Positions 32,472-40,801 of a stretch of 64,000 bases of DNA are shown one piece after another. The translations under genes and the position numbers were made by a program. Where the stretch lies: NCBI GenBank assembly GCA_015067975.1, contig SVLK01000002.1, forward strand, positions 116,600 through 180,599, written 5' to 3'. The notes under the pieces are model-generated. The model did no database searches. It was not told the origin of the DNA and worked only from the letters and a program-made list of their open reading frames with translations. How positions within the stretch are numbered: the first letter of the stretch is position 1; every line of letters begins with the position of its first letter. The stretch is from Oscillospiraceae bacterium (GTDB taxonomy: Bacteria; Bacillota; Clostridia; Oscillospirales; Oscillospiraceae).

Positions 32472-33557
32472 ATGAAAAAGTGTGCAAGGGAATGGCTGTG
32501 TGCCTTGCTGGCACTGGTGCTGGTGCTGGGATTGACCGGCTGCGGCGGCAGCGGCAGCAGCGACATCAAGGTGAATGTGGAAGTGCCGGAGGAGTACAAA
32601 GAGTTTGTGACCCCCTACAATGTAAACGTGGTGGAGAAGGCCAAGTCCGACGGCAAGATGCACTACTACTTCATGGCTTCCGAGGGTTATGTGGCTAACG
32701 CCGGCGACCACAACGCCATCAAGTGGGGCGACAGCTGTCTGATCGTCTATCCCGATGGCACCACCATGCTGATCGATGCCGGTGTTGAGGGGTATGGCCC
32801 CATTCTGGTGCTGAACCTGAAGTTGATGGGCATTGAGAAACTGGACTATTTCGTGCTGACTCATCCCCATGATGACCACGGCTACGGCGCTGTGCGCCCC
32901 GGCGGCCTGCTGGAGAACATCGAAGTGGGCCATGTGTATTACAGCGGCGTGCTCAACGCCGGCTGGAGCAATCCCACCATCCTGCCCGACCTGTGCAAGG
33001 AAAAGGGCATTCCCTGTGATATCATTAAGGAAGGCGATAAGCTGACCATCGGCGGTGTGGAGATTCAGGTGCTCAATCCCACGGGTGAAGTAGCCGGCAC
33101 CACCATTGCGGGTAGTGACGAGACCGGCAGCATCACAAAGACCAACAACGCTTCTCTGGTGATGCGCTTTGATTTCGAAGAGCACAGCGCTCTGTTCACC
33201 GGTGACATCTACCGCGCTGCCGAGTCGGAACTGGTGAAGAAGTACAAGGAAAGTGGTCTGCTGGATGTGGACTTTTTGAAGCTGCCCCACCACGGCGGCG
33301 ATACTTCCAACAGTATTACGCTTGTCAAGGCCGTTACTCCCGTGCTGGGTGTTGCCACCGGAAATGACCCCGTGGACATTATGGTGTATGGCAACTATAA
33401 GAAGAACACCACCGTCCTGATGGACTCTGAGGATGGTTATATCCATGTGACGGCTGACAAGGATGGCGTGATGACCTACGAGACCAGCCGTGCCCGCTCC
33501 GAAAAGAGCGCCTACGGCCAGCTGCCTGAGGCTAAGGAAAGAAAGCTGACGGCGTAA
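32472..33557 (+). CDS. MBL-fold hydrolase lipoprotein (ComEC C-terminal domain-like)
   Basis: A 361-residue lipoprotein. The signal peptide ends at lipobox LTGC (about residue 24). The metallo-beta-lactamase fold has WGDSCLIVYPDGTTMLIDAG, then the metal motif THPHDDHGYG near residue 135, GDIYRAAESEL and KLPHHGGDT near 270. It resembles the extracellular hydrolase domain of ComEC but is a separate secreted protein, so it may act on extracellular nucleic acid or another phosphodiester. ATG 32472 follows GGAGGAGAAAAG. Codon bias suggests strong expression. Confidence 0.85.
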   Translation: MKKCAREWLCALLALVLVLGLTGCGGSGSSDIKVNVEVPEEYKEFVTPYNVNVVEKAKSDGKMHYYFMASEGYVANAGDHNAIKWGDSCLIVYPDGTTMLIDAGVEGYGPILVLNLKLMGIEKLDYFVLTHPHDDHGYGAVRPGGLLENIEVGHVYYSGVLNAGWSNPTILPDLCKEKGIPCDIIKEGDKLTIGGVEIQVLNPTGEVAGTTIAGSDETGSITKTNNASLVMRFDFEEHSALFTGDIYRAAESELVKKYKESGLLDVDFLKLPHHGGDTSNSITLVKAVTPVLGVATGNDPVDIMVYGNYKKNTTVLMDSEDGYIHVTADKDGVMTYETSRARSEKSAYGQLPEAKERKLTA

Positions 33558-33608
33558 ACCCACATAAAAAGAGATCCTCCGGAAATTTCCGGCGGGTGAA
33601 AAAGAACG

Positions 33609-33644
33609 AATCCTCCCTATGGCAATGCATAGGGAGGATTTTCG
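33609..33644 (+). terminator. Terminator of the MBL lipoprotein gene
   Basis: AATCCTCCCTATG (33609-33621) pairs perfectly with 33628-33640, then TT. Confidence 0.8.
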
Positions 33645-33724
33645 TATTGTGTTGATCGTTGGAACTACCGGCGCAGGAGAAGCTCTGCACCGTAGATAAG
33701 TGCCAGGTGGGCAGGATAATAGAT

Positions 33725-34357
33725 TTAAAAAAAATACTTCATGTTCCGTTTACCGATCTGCCCGTTATAAAGCGCCAGCAGTGGTAATGACAATAGAGCC
33801 CACAGTTGGATTTTATCCAGACAAACGCTCAGAGCCAGCAGCATTGCCAACTCATAACCCAGTTTCTGCACCTTTCCTTTTCCGCAATAGACCACCGGAG
33901 GCAGCATAACACCCAAGAAACCGTAATCCACAGAAAAATCCGTATGAGCCAACAGACCCGGTAACACCTCGGTGATAAAAAATGCCAATGCTATCCCGCA
34001 GGCAACTGCTGCCCAAGCCATGGCGGTTTTCTTCTCCTTTGCGATTTTTAGTAAAAAGATCAGCGCTACAGACATGGAAAATGTCACCAGAATACACTGG
34101 TATAAAGAACCAAGCGCCGCAAAATTTACAATTTGGCACAGTGCGGCAACTGCGCTCAGTGTTCCCCAATACCGGCGAATGCTTTTTGTGTGCACACAGC
34201 CCTCTGCAATCATAAAAGCGAAGATGGGGAAAGATACCCTGCCGATGATGCGAAACAGAACCAGCTGAGGAAATAGTGCCAAGCCTATATGGTCAACAGT
34301 CATCGTTATCATGGCGATGAGTTTCAATTGATTGCCGGTCAAGCCTTTTTTCGTCAC
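33725..34357 (-). CDS. TraX family membrane protein
   Basis: A 210-residue polytopic membrane protein of the TraX family. It opens GLTGNQLKLIAMITMTVDHI and has RIIGRVSFPIFAFMIAEGC near residue 40, both family signatures. In F plasmids TraX acetylates pilin, but chromosomal Firmicute members are of unknown function and probably acyl-transferase-like. I use the GTG at 34357, 7-8 bp after GGAGG, in place of the GTG at 34369. Its base composition is slightly more AT-rich than its neighbours. Confidence 0.85.
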   Translation of the reverse strand: MTKKGLTGNQLKLIAMITMTVDHIGLALFPQLVLFRIIGRVSFPIFAFMIAEGCVHTKSIRRYWGTLSAVAALCQIVNFAALGSLYQCILVTFSMSVALIFLLKIAKEKKTAMAWAAVACGIALAFFITEVLPGLLAHTDFSVDYGFLGVMLPPVVYCGKGKVQKLGYELAMLLALSVCLDKIQLWALLSLPLLALYNGQIGKRNMKYFF

Positions 34358-34448
34358 CTGAACCTCCACACAGACATATTCATGGGCGTTTACTGCCGAG
34401 AATGAAACTGTTTTACGGGAATCCGGAATTTTCCGGAGGATTTTTGCC

Positions 34449-35651
34449 TCAATCCATCAGCAGACCTGCCAGATAGCCGCTGGACCAGGCCCACTGCAGG
34501 TTATAGCCGCCGCAGTCGCCGTCGATATCCAGTACCTCGCCGCAGGCGTAGAAGCCGGGAACCAGCTTGCTCTGCATGGTGGCGCTGTCGAACTCGTCGG
34601 TACGCAGACCGCCGGCGGTGACTTGTGCCTGGTCGAAGCCGCAAACGCCCAGAATCGGCAGGGTGAAGTGCTGCAGCTGAGCGGCAATTTTGCGCAGATC
34701 GGTTTTGTTGAGCATTTCTGCCGGTTGATTGGTGAAGCCGGCCGCTTTGCATACCATCTGCCCTAAGCGGCTGTGGAGTGTACCGGTCAGCAGTGTGCCG
34801 GTTTCCCGCGTGCCGGTCGCAGCTTGTCGCTGCTGAAGCCATGTAAGAACGGCCGTGTCCTCCCAATCGGGCAGAAAGTTCAGTTCTACGGACAAACCGT
34901 CACCACCGGTGGCGGCGGCGCGGGAGATTTCAAAGATGGCAGGACCGCTGACACCGTATTCGGTGAAGAGGACCTCGCCGCTGTTCTCTGCCAGAACCTC
35001 GTTGCCGCGCAGGATGCGGATGGCGGCCTCGGATTTCACGCCTTTGAGGGCGCGGGGGTACGTAGGGTCAGTTTTCAACTGCACCAGCGAGGGGTAGAGA
35101 GCCGTGCGGTGGTGTCCCAGCGCCTTGGCCAGCTGATAGCCGTCCATCACGCCGCCTACTTTGCTGCCGGCGGCACCGCCGGCGGCAAGAATCACCTTGT
35201 CGGCGCTGAATGCGCCCTGCTCCGTTTCCACAGTAAAGCCACTGCCTCTGCGGCGGATGCGCGTGACCGTACAGCCGGTGTGCAGCTCGATATGCTCCTG
35301 CTCCAGTGCGTAGCGCAGCACGTCCAGCACGCTGCCTGCCATATTACTATAAGGATAGACGCGGCCGCTGTCCTCGGTGACTGTGACGAGCCCTTGTTGG
35401 GAAAACCACTGCAGCGTGGCGTCCACATCAAAAGAGGCGAGGGCGGTGGCGCAGAAGTCGCGCGCTTCGCCGTGATAGTGCTGCGGTGCTGCATGGCGGT
35501 TGGTCAGGTTGCACCGACCGTTGCCGGTGGCCAGCAGTTTGCGGCCCACCCGCGCCTGCCGCTCCAGCAGCACCACGCGATGGCCGCCTTGGGCGGCTGT
35601 CAGCGCCGCCATCATGCCGGCAGCGCCGCCGCCGATGATACAAACTGTCAT
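34449..35651 (-). CDS. HI0933 family flavoprotein
   Basis: A 400-residue NAD(P)/FAD-dependent oxidoreductase of the HI0933/BaiN family. The Rossmann motif GGGAAGMMAAL starts at residue 7, GRKLLATGNGRCNLTN lies near 36, TEDSGRVYPYS near 97, and the C-terminal AGGLRTDEFDSATMQSKLVP and GYNLQWAWSSG close the FAD site. Members reduce 3-oxo-steroid-like or unknown substrates. The ATG at 35651 overlaps yqgF by four bases. Confidence 0.88.
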   Translation of the reverse strand: MTVCIIGGGAAGMMAALTAAQGGHRVVLLERQARVGRKLLATGNGRCNLTNRHAAPQHYHGEARDFCATALASFDVDATLQWFSQQGLVTVTEDSGRVYPYSNMAGSVLDVLRYALEQEHIELHTGCTVTRIRRRGSGFTVETEQGAFSADKVILAAGGAAGSKVGGVMDGYQLAKALGHHRTALYPSLVQLKTDPTYPRALKGVKSEAAIRILRGNEVLAENSGEVLFTEYGVSGPAIFEISRAAATGGDGLSVELNFLPDWEDTAVLTWLQQRQAATGTRETGTLLTGTLHSRLGQMVCKAAGFTNQPAEMLNKTDLRKIAAQLQHFTLPILGVCGFDQAQVTAGGLRTDEFDSATMQSKLVPGFYACGEVLDIDGDCGGYNLQWAWSSGYLAGLLMD

Positions 35652-36073
35652 ACATTGCCTCCCAGTTTCCGACGGGTCAGGAAACCCTCCAGCATCAGCG
35701 CGGCAGCCACGGCATCCACCGTCTTTTTGCGCTGTTTGGCGTTTTTACCGCCAGCCATGAGGATATTATGGGCATCGATGGTGGTGCGCCGCTCGTCCCA
35801 CAGCGTGACCTGCAGTCCGGTGGCCTCGCGCAGTACCTCGGAGAAAGCGGCTGCCTTCTCGGCACGGGGGCCCAGCGTGCCGTCCATATTCTTGGGATAG
35901 CCCAGCACCAGCTCGGTAACACCGTGCTCGGCAATGAGACGCTGCACCTCCTGCACCACCACCTCTGCCTTACGGCTGTTGATCACCGTGGTGTAACCGG
36001 CCAGCGTACACATCAGGTCGGAAATGGCAATGCCGGTATGGGCATCGCCGTAGTCAATGGCCATGATTTTCAT
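35648..36073 (-). CDS. yqgF: Putative pre-16S rRNA nuclease YqgF/RuvX
   Basis: A 141-residue RNase H-fold protein. The acidic N-terminal strand is MAIDYGDAHTGIAISD, followed by GYPKNMDGTLGPRAEKA and LWDERRTT, with the final DAVAAALML carrying the last acidic residue. The usual Arg in the first motif (KRIG) is replaced by HTG. The start at 36073 follows GAAGGAGAAGTTTTTTTA. The family trims pre-16S rRNA or resolves junctions. It heads a two-gene unit with the flavoprotein. Confidence 0.88.
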   Translation of the reverse strand: MKIMAIDYGDAHTGIAISDLMCTLAGYTTVINSRKAEVVVQEVQRLIAEHGVTELVLGYPKNMDGTLGPRAEKAAAFSEVLREATGLQVTLWDERRTTIDAHNILMAGGKNAKQRKKTVDAVAAALMLEGFLTRRKLGGNV

Positions 36074-36198
36074 TAAAAAAACTTCTCCTTCAGCGGGGAT
36101 TTCGTTATCAAAGCCATCATACACGATTTTTGTCACCATCGCAACCGAAAACGGGGCAGAAGAGCGCAAAATTTCTTTCATTTGCGGCAAAAAATCTC

Positions 36199-36227
36199 TT
36201 GACCTGCACTTGCAAGTGTGTTATCAT
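36199..36227 (+). promoter_or_regulatory. Promoter of rpmG-secE-nusG with internal palindrome
   Basis: TTGACC (36199-36204) and TATCAT (36222-36227), 17-base spacing. CACTTGCAAGTG (36207-36218), a perfect 12-bp palindrome, fills most of the spacer. The leader 36240-36369 holds a hairpin (36320-36326 with 36332-36338). Confidence 0.7.
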
Positions 36228-36369
36228 CGTAATTACCTGTGAGTGGGGCTTTCTTTTTTGCGCGCTTTTTCGCTTCGAGTGGGCAAAAAGAACCTGACGA
36301 TCAGGGAGGCAGCGGGTGCCTTCGACGGAAGGTCGAAGAGTGCCTAATCTAATAAGGAGGTGCCGTTAG

Positions 36370-36519
36370 ATGCGCGTGAAAATTACTCTTCGCTGCAACG
36401 AGTGCAAGCAGAGAAACTACAACACGATGAAGAACAAGAAGAATACCCCTGACAAGCTTTCCATGAACAAGTATTGCCGCTTCTGCAGAAAGCATACGGT
36501 TCACACCGAGACCAAGTAA
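36370..36519 (+). CDS. rpmG: Ribosomal protein bL33
   Basis: A 49-residue large-subunit protein: [20 protein letters not shown] then [20 protein letters not shown]. The two CxxC pairs (CNEC and CRFC) mark the zinc-binding form of L33, so it is not the zinc-free paralogue made under zinc limitation. ATG 36370 follows ATAAGGAGGTGCCGTT. It lies directly upstream of secE-nusG, the usual Firmicute order, and is probably co-transcribed with them. Confidence 0.95.
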   Translation: MRVKITLRCNECKQRNYNTMKNKKNTPDKLSMNKYCRFCRKHTVHTETK

Positions 36520-36537
36520 TCGGGAAGGAGAATAGCT

Positions 36538-36753
36538 ATGGCAGAGGAAAAGAAAGTGAAGAAGGACTACGGTAAGTGGTTCCGCGAAATGAGAAGCGAA
36601 CTGAAGAAGGTCGTGTGGCCTTCCGGTAAGACGACCCTGAAGAACACGCTGACGGTTCTGGCCGTTGCGCTGGTGGTGGGCGTCTGCATCTGGGTGTTTG
36701 ATGCAGTTGCTACGCTGGGCGTGAAGACCCTGCTGGGTCTGTTCACTGCCTGA
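36538..36753 (+). CDS. secE: Preprotein translocase subunit SecE
   Basis: A 71-residue single-span membrane protein, part of the SecYEG channel. The amphipathic KWFREMRSELKKVVWPSGKT segment (residues 13-32) and the following transmembrane helix (about 38-62) are typical of the short Gram-positive form. It lies between rpmG and nusG, separated by 18 and 10 bp. Confidence 0.95.
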   Translation: MAEEKKVKKDYGKWFREMRSELKKVVWPSGKTTLKNTLTVLAVALVVGVCIWVFDAVATLGVKTLLGLFTA

Positions 36754-36763
36754 GGAACAAGCA

Positions 36764-37288
36764 ATGGCTGAGAACGCTAAATGGTATGTGGCTCATACCT
36801 ATTCCGGTTATGAAAATGCGGTGAAAGCCGCCATCGAGAAGTTCGTAGCCAACCGCAATCTGGAGGACATGATCCTGCGTATCGAGATCCCCATGGAGAA
36901 GGTGACGGAAGTAACCGAAGCCGGTGTCATGAAGGAAGTGGAGCGCAAGGTGTTCCCCGGCTATGTGCTGATCAAGATGGTGATGACAGATGACACCTGG
37001 CATCTGATCCGTAACATCCGCGGTGTGACCGGTTTCGTCGGTTCGGCCAACAAGGCCATCCCCCTGAGCGAGGAGGAAGTGACCGCACTGGGTATGGAAA
37101 AGCACGAAATCGTGGTGATGTACCATGTGGGCGACACCGTGAAAATCACGGACGGTCCCCTGGCCAGCTTCAACGGCGTGGTGGAAGAAATCGAGCCCGA
37201 GAAGAACAAGGTACGCGTGGTTGTCTCCATGTTCGGCAGAGAAACCCCCGTCGAGCTGGAACTCGATCAGGTGGAAGTTCTGTCCTGA
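36764..37288 (+). CDS. nusG: Transcription termination/antitermination factor NusG
   Basis: A 174-residue factor. The NGN domain covers the first ~110 residues ([20 protein letters not shown], then [20 protein letters not shown]), and the KOW domain lies near residues 123-150 ([20 protein letters not shown]). It binds RNA polymerase and links transcription to translation or pausing. ATG 36764 follows GAGGAACAAGCA, 10 bp after secE. Confidence 0.95.
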   Translation: MAENAKWYVAHTYSGYENAVKAAIEKFVANRNLEDMILRIEIPMEKVTEVTEAGVMKEVERKVFPGYVLIKMVMTDDTWHLIRNIRGVTGFVGSANKAIPLSEEEVTALGMEKHEIVVMYHVGDTVKITDGPLASFNGVVEEIEPEKNKVRVVVSMFGRETPVELELDQVEVLS

Positions 37289-37429
37289 CGCGCGGCAGTA
37301 TTCGCGCAGCATGAAGGGCCGGAGTAAAACCCCTCCGGCACAAGTGGGAGAGACGAAATGCGTCTCGCCAAGAGCGGATTCCGGTAACTGGCCGGCCGCT
37401 ACCACATTTTAATGAAGGAGGTGCCTCTC
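37289..37429 (+). promoter_or_regulatory. rplK-rplA leader with paired hairpins
   Basis: This 141-bp gap holds two stems: GCCGGAG (37318-37324) with 37333-37339, and GAGACG (37350-37355) with 37361-37366 around AAATG. No terminator T-run is present. Its position fits a translational control leader bound by ribosomal protein L1, but this was not matched base by base. Confidence 0.5.
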
Positions 37430-37855
37430 ATGGCACAGAAAGTTGTTGGTTATGTAAAGCTGCAGATCCCTGCAGGTAAAGCAACCCCCGCACCCCCCGT
37501 TGGCCCCGCTCTGGGTCAGCACGGCGTCAACATCGCCGCTTTCACCAAGGAGTTTAACGAGCGCACGAAGAACGATATGGGCCTGATCATCCCCGTGGTG
37601 ATCACCGTCTATTCCGACCGTTCCTTCAGCTTTATCACCAAGACCCCTCCCGCAGCGGTCCTGATCAAGAAGGAGTGCAACATTGAGTCCGGCTCCGGCG
37701 TCCCCAACAAGACCAAGGTTGCCACCATCTCCAAGGCCTCCGTCCAGAAGATCGCTGAGATGAAGATGCGCGATCTGAACGCTGCTTCTCTGGAAGCCGC
37801 TATGAGCATGATCGCCGGTACCGCACGCTCCATGGGCGTTGTCGTCGAAGAGTAA
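37430..37855 (+). CDS. rplK: Ribosomal protein uL11
   Basis: A 141-residue protein of the GTPase-associated centre. [20 protein letters not shown] then [17 protein letters not shown] is diagnostic, and the C-terminal RNA-binding domain ends [20 protein letters not shown]. The ATG at 37430 follows GAAGGAGGTGCCTCTC; an upstream in-frame ATG at 37412 lacks a good site. Confidence 0.96.
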   Translation: MAQKVVGYVKLQIPAGKATPAPPVGPALGQHGVNIAAFTKEFNERTKNDMGLIIPVVITVYSDRSFSFITKTPPAAVLIKKECNIESGSGVPNKTKVATISKASVQKIAEMKMRDLNAASLEAAMSMIAGTARSMGVVVEE

Positions 37856-37869
37856 GGAGGGTGTAAGAT

Positions 37870-38562
37870 ATGTTTAGAGGTAAGAAGTACAAAGAGAGTG
37901 CCAAGCAGATCGACAGAGCCCTGCTGTACGATCCCAAGGAAGGTCTGGAGCTGATCTGCAAGACCGCTTCCGCTAAGTTCGATGAGACCGTCGAGCTGCA
38001 TGTCAAGCTGGGTGTTGACTCCCGTCACGCTGACCAGCAGGTCCGCGGCGCCATCGTTCTGCCCAACGGTACCGGTAAGACCGCCCGCGTGCTGGTCTTC
38101 GCCAAGGGCGACAAGGCTGACGCTGCCCGTGAGGCCGGCGCAGATTATGTTGGCGATATGGACATGGTCGAGAAGATCCAGAAGGAAAACTGGTTCGATT
38201 TCGATGTGGTCGTCGCTTCCCCCGACATGATGGGTGTTGTCGGTCGTCTGGGTAAGGTCCTGGGCCCCAAGGGTCTGATGCCCTCCCCCAAGGCTGGCAC
38301 CGTGACTCCCGATGTGGCTAAGGCCGTCAAGGAAGTCAAGGCTGGTAAGGTCGAGTACCGTCTGGACAAGACCAATATTATCCACTGCCCCATCGGCAAG
38401 GTTTCCTTCGGTGCTGAGAAGCTGCACGAGAACTATGTGGCTCTGGTCGGCGCTATCATCAAGGCTAAGCCCGCCGCTGCCAAGGGTCAGTATATCAAGT
38501 CCTGCGTGGCCGCTTCCACCATGGGCCCCGGCGTGAAGCTGAACGCCAACAAGCAGATCTGA
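37870..38562 (+). CDS. rplA: Ribosomal protein uL1
   Basis: A 230-residue protein of the L1 stalk with the typical [20 protein letters not shown] segment, [15 protein letters not shown] and the [15 protein letters not shown] motif near residue 140. It lies 14 bp after rplK with AAGGAGGGTGTAAGAT before the ATG. L1 homologues repress their own operon by binding its leader RNA. Confidence 0.96.
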   Translation: MFRGKKYKESAKQIDRALLYDPKEGLELICKTASAKFDETVELHVKLGVDSRHADQQVRGAIVLPNGTGKTARVLVFAKGDKADAAREAGADYVGDMDMVEKIQKENWFDFDVVVASPDMMGVVGRLGKVLGPKGLMPSPKAGTVTPDVAKAVKEVKAGKVEYRLDKTNIIHCPIGKVSFGAEKLHENYVALVGAIIKAKPAAAKGQYIKSCVAASTMGPGVKLNANKQI

Positions 38563-38600
38563 GTATCTGTAAAAAGTTCCCCATTTTGTATATCTAAGGG

Positions 38601-38629
38601 TTGACAAGCTGTCATTCCTTCGATATAAT
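38601..38629 (+). promoter_or_regulatory. Consensus promoter of rplJ-rplL
   Basis: TTGACA (38601-38606) and TATAAT (38624-38629), exact consensus with 17-base spacing. Confidence 0.85.
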
Positions 38630-38640
38630 ACCAGATGCGT

Positions 38641-38750
38641 TCCAAAGACAGCAGGTGGCGCAAGCCGTAAGTCCTGCCGAGGATGGCAAATCGTTTCGAT
38701 TGCTTACACCGTCCTTGTGTCTTGTGGCATAAGGACGGTTTTCTTTTTGA
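38641..38750 (+). ncRNA. Ribosomal protein L10 leader with attenuator
   Basis: The leader opens CCAAAGACAGCAGGUGGCGC and continues AAGCCGUAAGUCCUGCCGAG, matching the conserved L10(L12)4-binding leader found upstream of rplJ in Firmicutes. It ends in an intrinsic terminator: ACCGTCCTT (38708-38716) pairs with 38731-38739, followed by a T-rich run to 38748. Excess L10-L12 would favour termination and balance stalk protein supply. Confidence 0.85.
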
Positions 38751-38786
38751 ACGCACCTACAATCTAACCGGAGGTGAAATCAAAGA

Positions 38787-39311
38787 ATGCCCAACGCAAA
38801 AGTTCTGTCTGAAAAGCAGGCAATCGTGGCTGCTCTGACCGAAAAGGTGCAGAACGCCGCTGCCGGTGTCATCGTGGACTACAAGGGTATTACCGTCGCT
38901 GAGGATACTGCTCTGCGTGCCGAGTGCCGTCAGAACAACATCGATTACGCTGTTGTGAAGAACACCCTGCTGCGCTTTGCTTTCCACAATGTCGGTATGA
39001 CCGAGCTGGACGAGCAGCTGAACGGTACTACTTCCATGGCTATCTGCATGGATGATCCCGTCGCTCCCGCCCGCGTGATCGCCGAGTATGCCAAGAAGCT
39101 CAACGGTAAGTTCGAGATCAAGGGCGGCTTCATGGAAGGCAAGTTTGTCGACATGAATACCGTCAATGCTCTGGCTTCCATCCCCGCTCTGCCCGTGCTG
39201 CAGGCTCAGGTTCTGGGTACCATGCTGGCTCCCATTTCCGCTCTGGCTTGCGTGCTGAAGCAGATCGCCGAGAAGAACGGCGCTCCCGCCGAGGAGGCCG
39301 CTGCCGAATAA
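38787..39311 (+). CDS. rplJ: Ribosomal protein uL10
   Basis: A 174-residue stalk base protein: MPNAKVLSEKQAIVAALTEK at the start, VIVDYKGITVAEDTALRAEC near residue 28, YAVVKNTLLRFA near 53, and an alanine/glutamate C-terminal helix that binds L12 dimers. ATG 38787 follows CGGAGGTGAAATCAAAGA. Its expression is controlled by the leader just upstream. Confidence 0.96.
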   Translation: MPNAKVLSEKQAIVAALTEKVQNAAAGVIVDYKGITVAEDTALRAECRQNNIDYAVVKNTLLRFAFHNVGMTELDEQLNGTTSMAICMDDPVAPARVIAEYAKKLNGKFEIKGGFMEGKFVDMNTVNALASIPALPVLQAQVLGTMLAPISALACVLKQIAEKNGAPAEEAAAE

Positions 39312-39393
39312 TTTCGGCAACCTACCCCTACGGACGAGCGTCGTCCGGATCAACAAGATCAACTTATTATCTTAAAATTAGGAGGCTATTACA

Positions 39394-39765
39394 ATGTCTG
39401 AGAAGATTACTGCTATGATCGAAGAAATCAAGGGCCTGACCGTTCTGGAACTGTCCGAGCTGGTGCACGCTCTGGAGGAAGTGTTCGGCGTGTCCGCCGC
39501 TGCTATGGCTGCTCCCGCTGCCGGCGCTGCTGCTCCCGCTGCTGAAGAGAAGACCGACTTTGATGTCATCCTGGCTGGCTTCGATGCTGCTGCCAAGATC
39601 AAGGTCATCAAGGTTGTCCGCGAGGTCATGGGTCTGGGTCTGGCTGAGGCCAAGGCTGCTGTTGAGGGTGTGCCCACCGTCATGAAGGAAGGCCTGTCCA
39701 AGGAGGACGCTGAGGCTCTGAAGAAGCAGGTCGAGGAAGTCGGCGGCAAGGTCGAGCTGAAGTAA
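39394..39765 (+). CDS. rplL: Ribosomal protein bL12
   Basis: A 123-residue L7/L12 stalk protein: N-terminal dimerisation helices ([20 protein letters not shown]), an alanine/proline hinge, and the C-terminal factor-binding domain ([20 protein letters not shown]). ATG 39394 follows TTAGGAGGCTATTACA. A terminator follows, and rpoB is not the next gene, unlike most Firmicute rplL loci. Confidence 0.96.
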   Translation: MSEKITAMIEEIKGLTVLELSELVHALEEVFGVSAAAMAAPAAGAAAPAAEEKTDFDVILAGFDAAAKIKVIKVVREVMGLGLAEAKAAVEGVPTVMKEGLSKEDAEALKKQVEEVGGKVELK

Positions 39766-39785
39766 GTTAATTCTTCAACATACGT

Positions 39786-39820
39786 AAAAAGATGTGACTC
39801 GAAAGAGTCACATCTTTTTT
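39786..39820 (+). terminator. Terminator after rplL
   Basis: Arms 39786-39800 and 39805-39819 pair perfectly over 15 bp around a GAAA tetraloop and end in T6. Confidence 0.95.
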
Positions 39821-39899
39821 GCTTATGTTGACAAGATTCGCTGTTTATGGGAAAGACAGCCAGCGGGAATTCTGCTATACTGCACCTGAGGTGATCGGT

Positions 39900-40394
39900 A
39901 TGGATTTGCTGCTCATAGGGAAATTTATCGCAGAATTGAGAAAAGAACAGGAACTCACACAAGAACAGCTGGGTGAAAAACTTGGTGTGACCAATAAAAC
40001 AGTGTCACGCTGGGAGACAGGTGCTTATTTACCTCCGGCAGAAGCATTGCTGGCGATGAGTGACCTTTTTTCCGTCAGCATCAATGAGATTCTTAGCGGA
40101 AAGAGACTCAGCGAAGAGGAATACCGAGCGGCAGCCGAGGAGAATTTGGAGCACGCCATGCAAAGGAGAGTGCCAAAGATGAAAAGACTGCTTGCAGGGA
40201 TCTGCATCGCGCTGGCGCTGGTGCTGCTGGTTCCCATTCCACTGCGATTGAAAGATGGCGGCACAGTGGAGTATAGAGCGGTGCTCTACAGTGTGAAGGA
40301 TGTGCATCGACTGGCACTGGAGACGGAGAATGGCTATCTGGAGGGCACAATCATTGAGATTCTTGGCTTAGAAGTGTTCAACAATGTGGACTAA
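39900..40394 (+). CDS. XRE-type helix-turn-helix protein with membrane anchor
   Basis: A 164-residue protein. Residues 5-60 are an XRE-family HTH (RKEQELTQEQLGEKLGVTNK then TVSRWETGAYLPP); a transmembrane helix lies near residues 101-120; and a short outer domain ends with YLEGTIIEILGLEVFNNVD. A similar C-terminal segment occurs in Clostridial secreted small proteins. It may be a one-component membrane regulator with the HTH inside and a sensor outside. The ATG at 39900 has a weak site (GAGGTGATCGGT). Target genes are not evident. Confidence 0.7.
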   Translation: MDLLLIGKFIAELRKEQELTQEQLGEKLGVTNKTVSRWETGAYLPPAEALLAMSDLFSVSINEILSGKRLSEEEYRAAAEENLEHAMQRRVPKMKRLLAGICIALALVLLVPIPLRLKDGGTVEYRAVLYSVKDVHRLALETENGYLEGTIIEILGLEVFNNVD

Positions 40395-40412
40395 AGAGTA
40401 AAGGCGGCGAAT

Positions 40413-40453
40413 AAAACGAAAGCCGAGGCATATAGCCTCGGCTTTCGTTTTTC
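40413..40453. terminator. Bidirectional terminator between XRE gene and cupin gene
   Basis: Arms 40413-40429 and 40435-40451 pair perfectly over 17 bp around ATATA, with A/T tracts both ways. Confidence 0.93.
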
Positions 40454-40456
40454 GCT

Positions 40457-40786
40457 TTATCGGTTGGGGATAATGCCCAGCAGGCGCAGGTCCTCTGTGC
40501 CGGTATTGACGATGCTATGACCGTCAAACTGGGGGCAGTACTGCACCATGCCGGCGCTGACGGGATAGACCTGATCACCGTCGTAGCAGGTGCCGCAGCC
40601 GGAGAGCACGTAGATGACCTCGTAGCTGTCCTCGTGGGTGTGGTAGCCGATGGAGGCGCCCACCGGCAGCGTGATCTGGGCGACCTTGCCCATCTCATCG
40701 TTGTGCATGCGTACCAACGCTTCTCCCTCACCGCCTTTGAAGTTGGCCATGGGATTGGGCTCCATGTTGAAAATATCAAGCAGCAT
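40457..40786 (-). CDS. Small cupin-domain protein
   Basis: A 109-residue single beta-barrel cupin. The metal motif is GYHTHEDSYEVIYVLSGCG (His, His, Glu), with a second motif around residues 85-95 (QFDGHSIVN). Such stand-alone cupins bind small acids or sugars, and no substrate can be named. The ATG at 40786 follows AGGAGGAGCAAC. It lies 15 bp after rpoD, so it probably rides on the dnaG-rpoD transcript. Confidence 0.85.
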   Translation of the reverse strand: MLLDIFNMEPNPMANFKGGEGEALVRMHNDEMGKVAQITLPVGASIGYHTHEDSYEVIYVLSGCGTCYDGDQVYPVSAGMVQYCPQFDGHSIVNTGTEDLRLLGIIPNR

Positions 40787-40801
40787 GTGTTGCTCCTCCT
40801 C

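Noticed and set aside
36309..36338. Hairpin before rpmG considered as a terminator
   Set aside because: No T-run follows and the rpmG ribosome site lies directly after, so it is only a leader hairpin.
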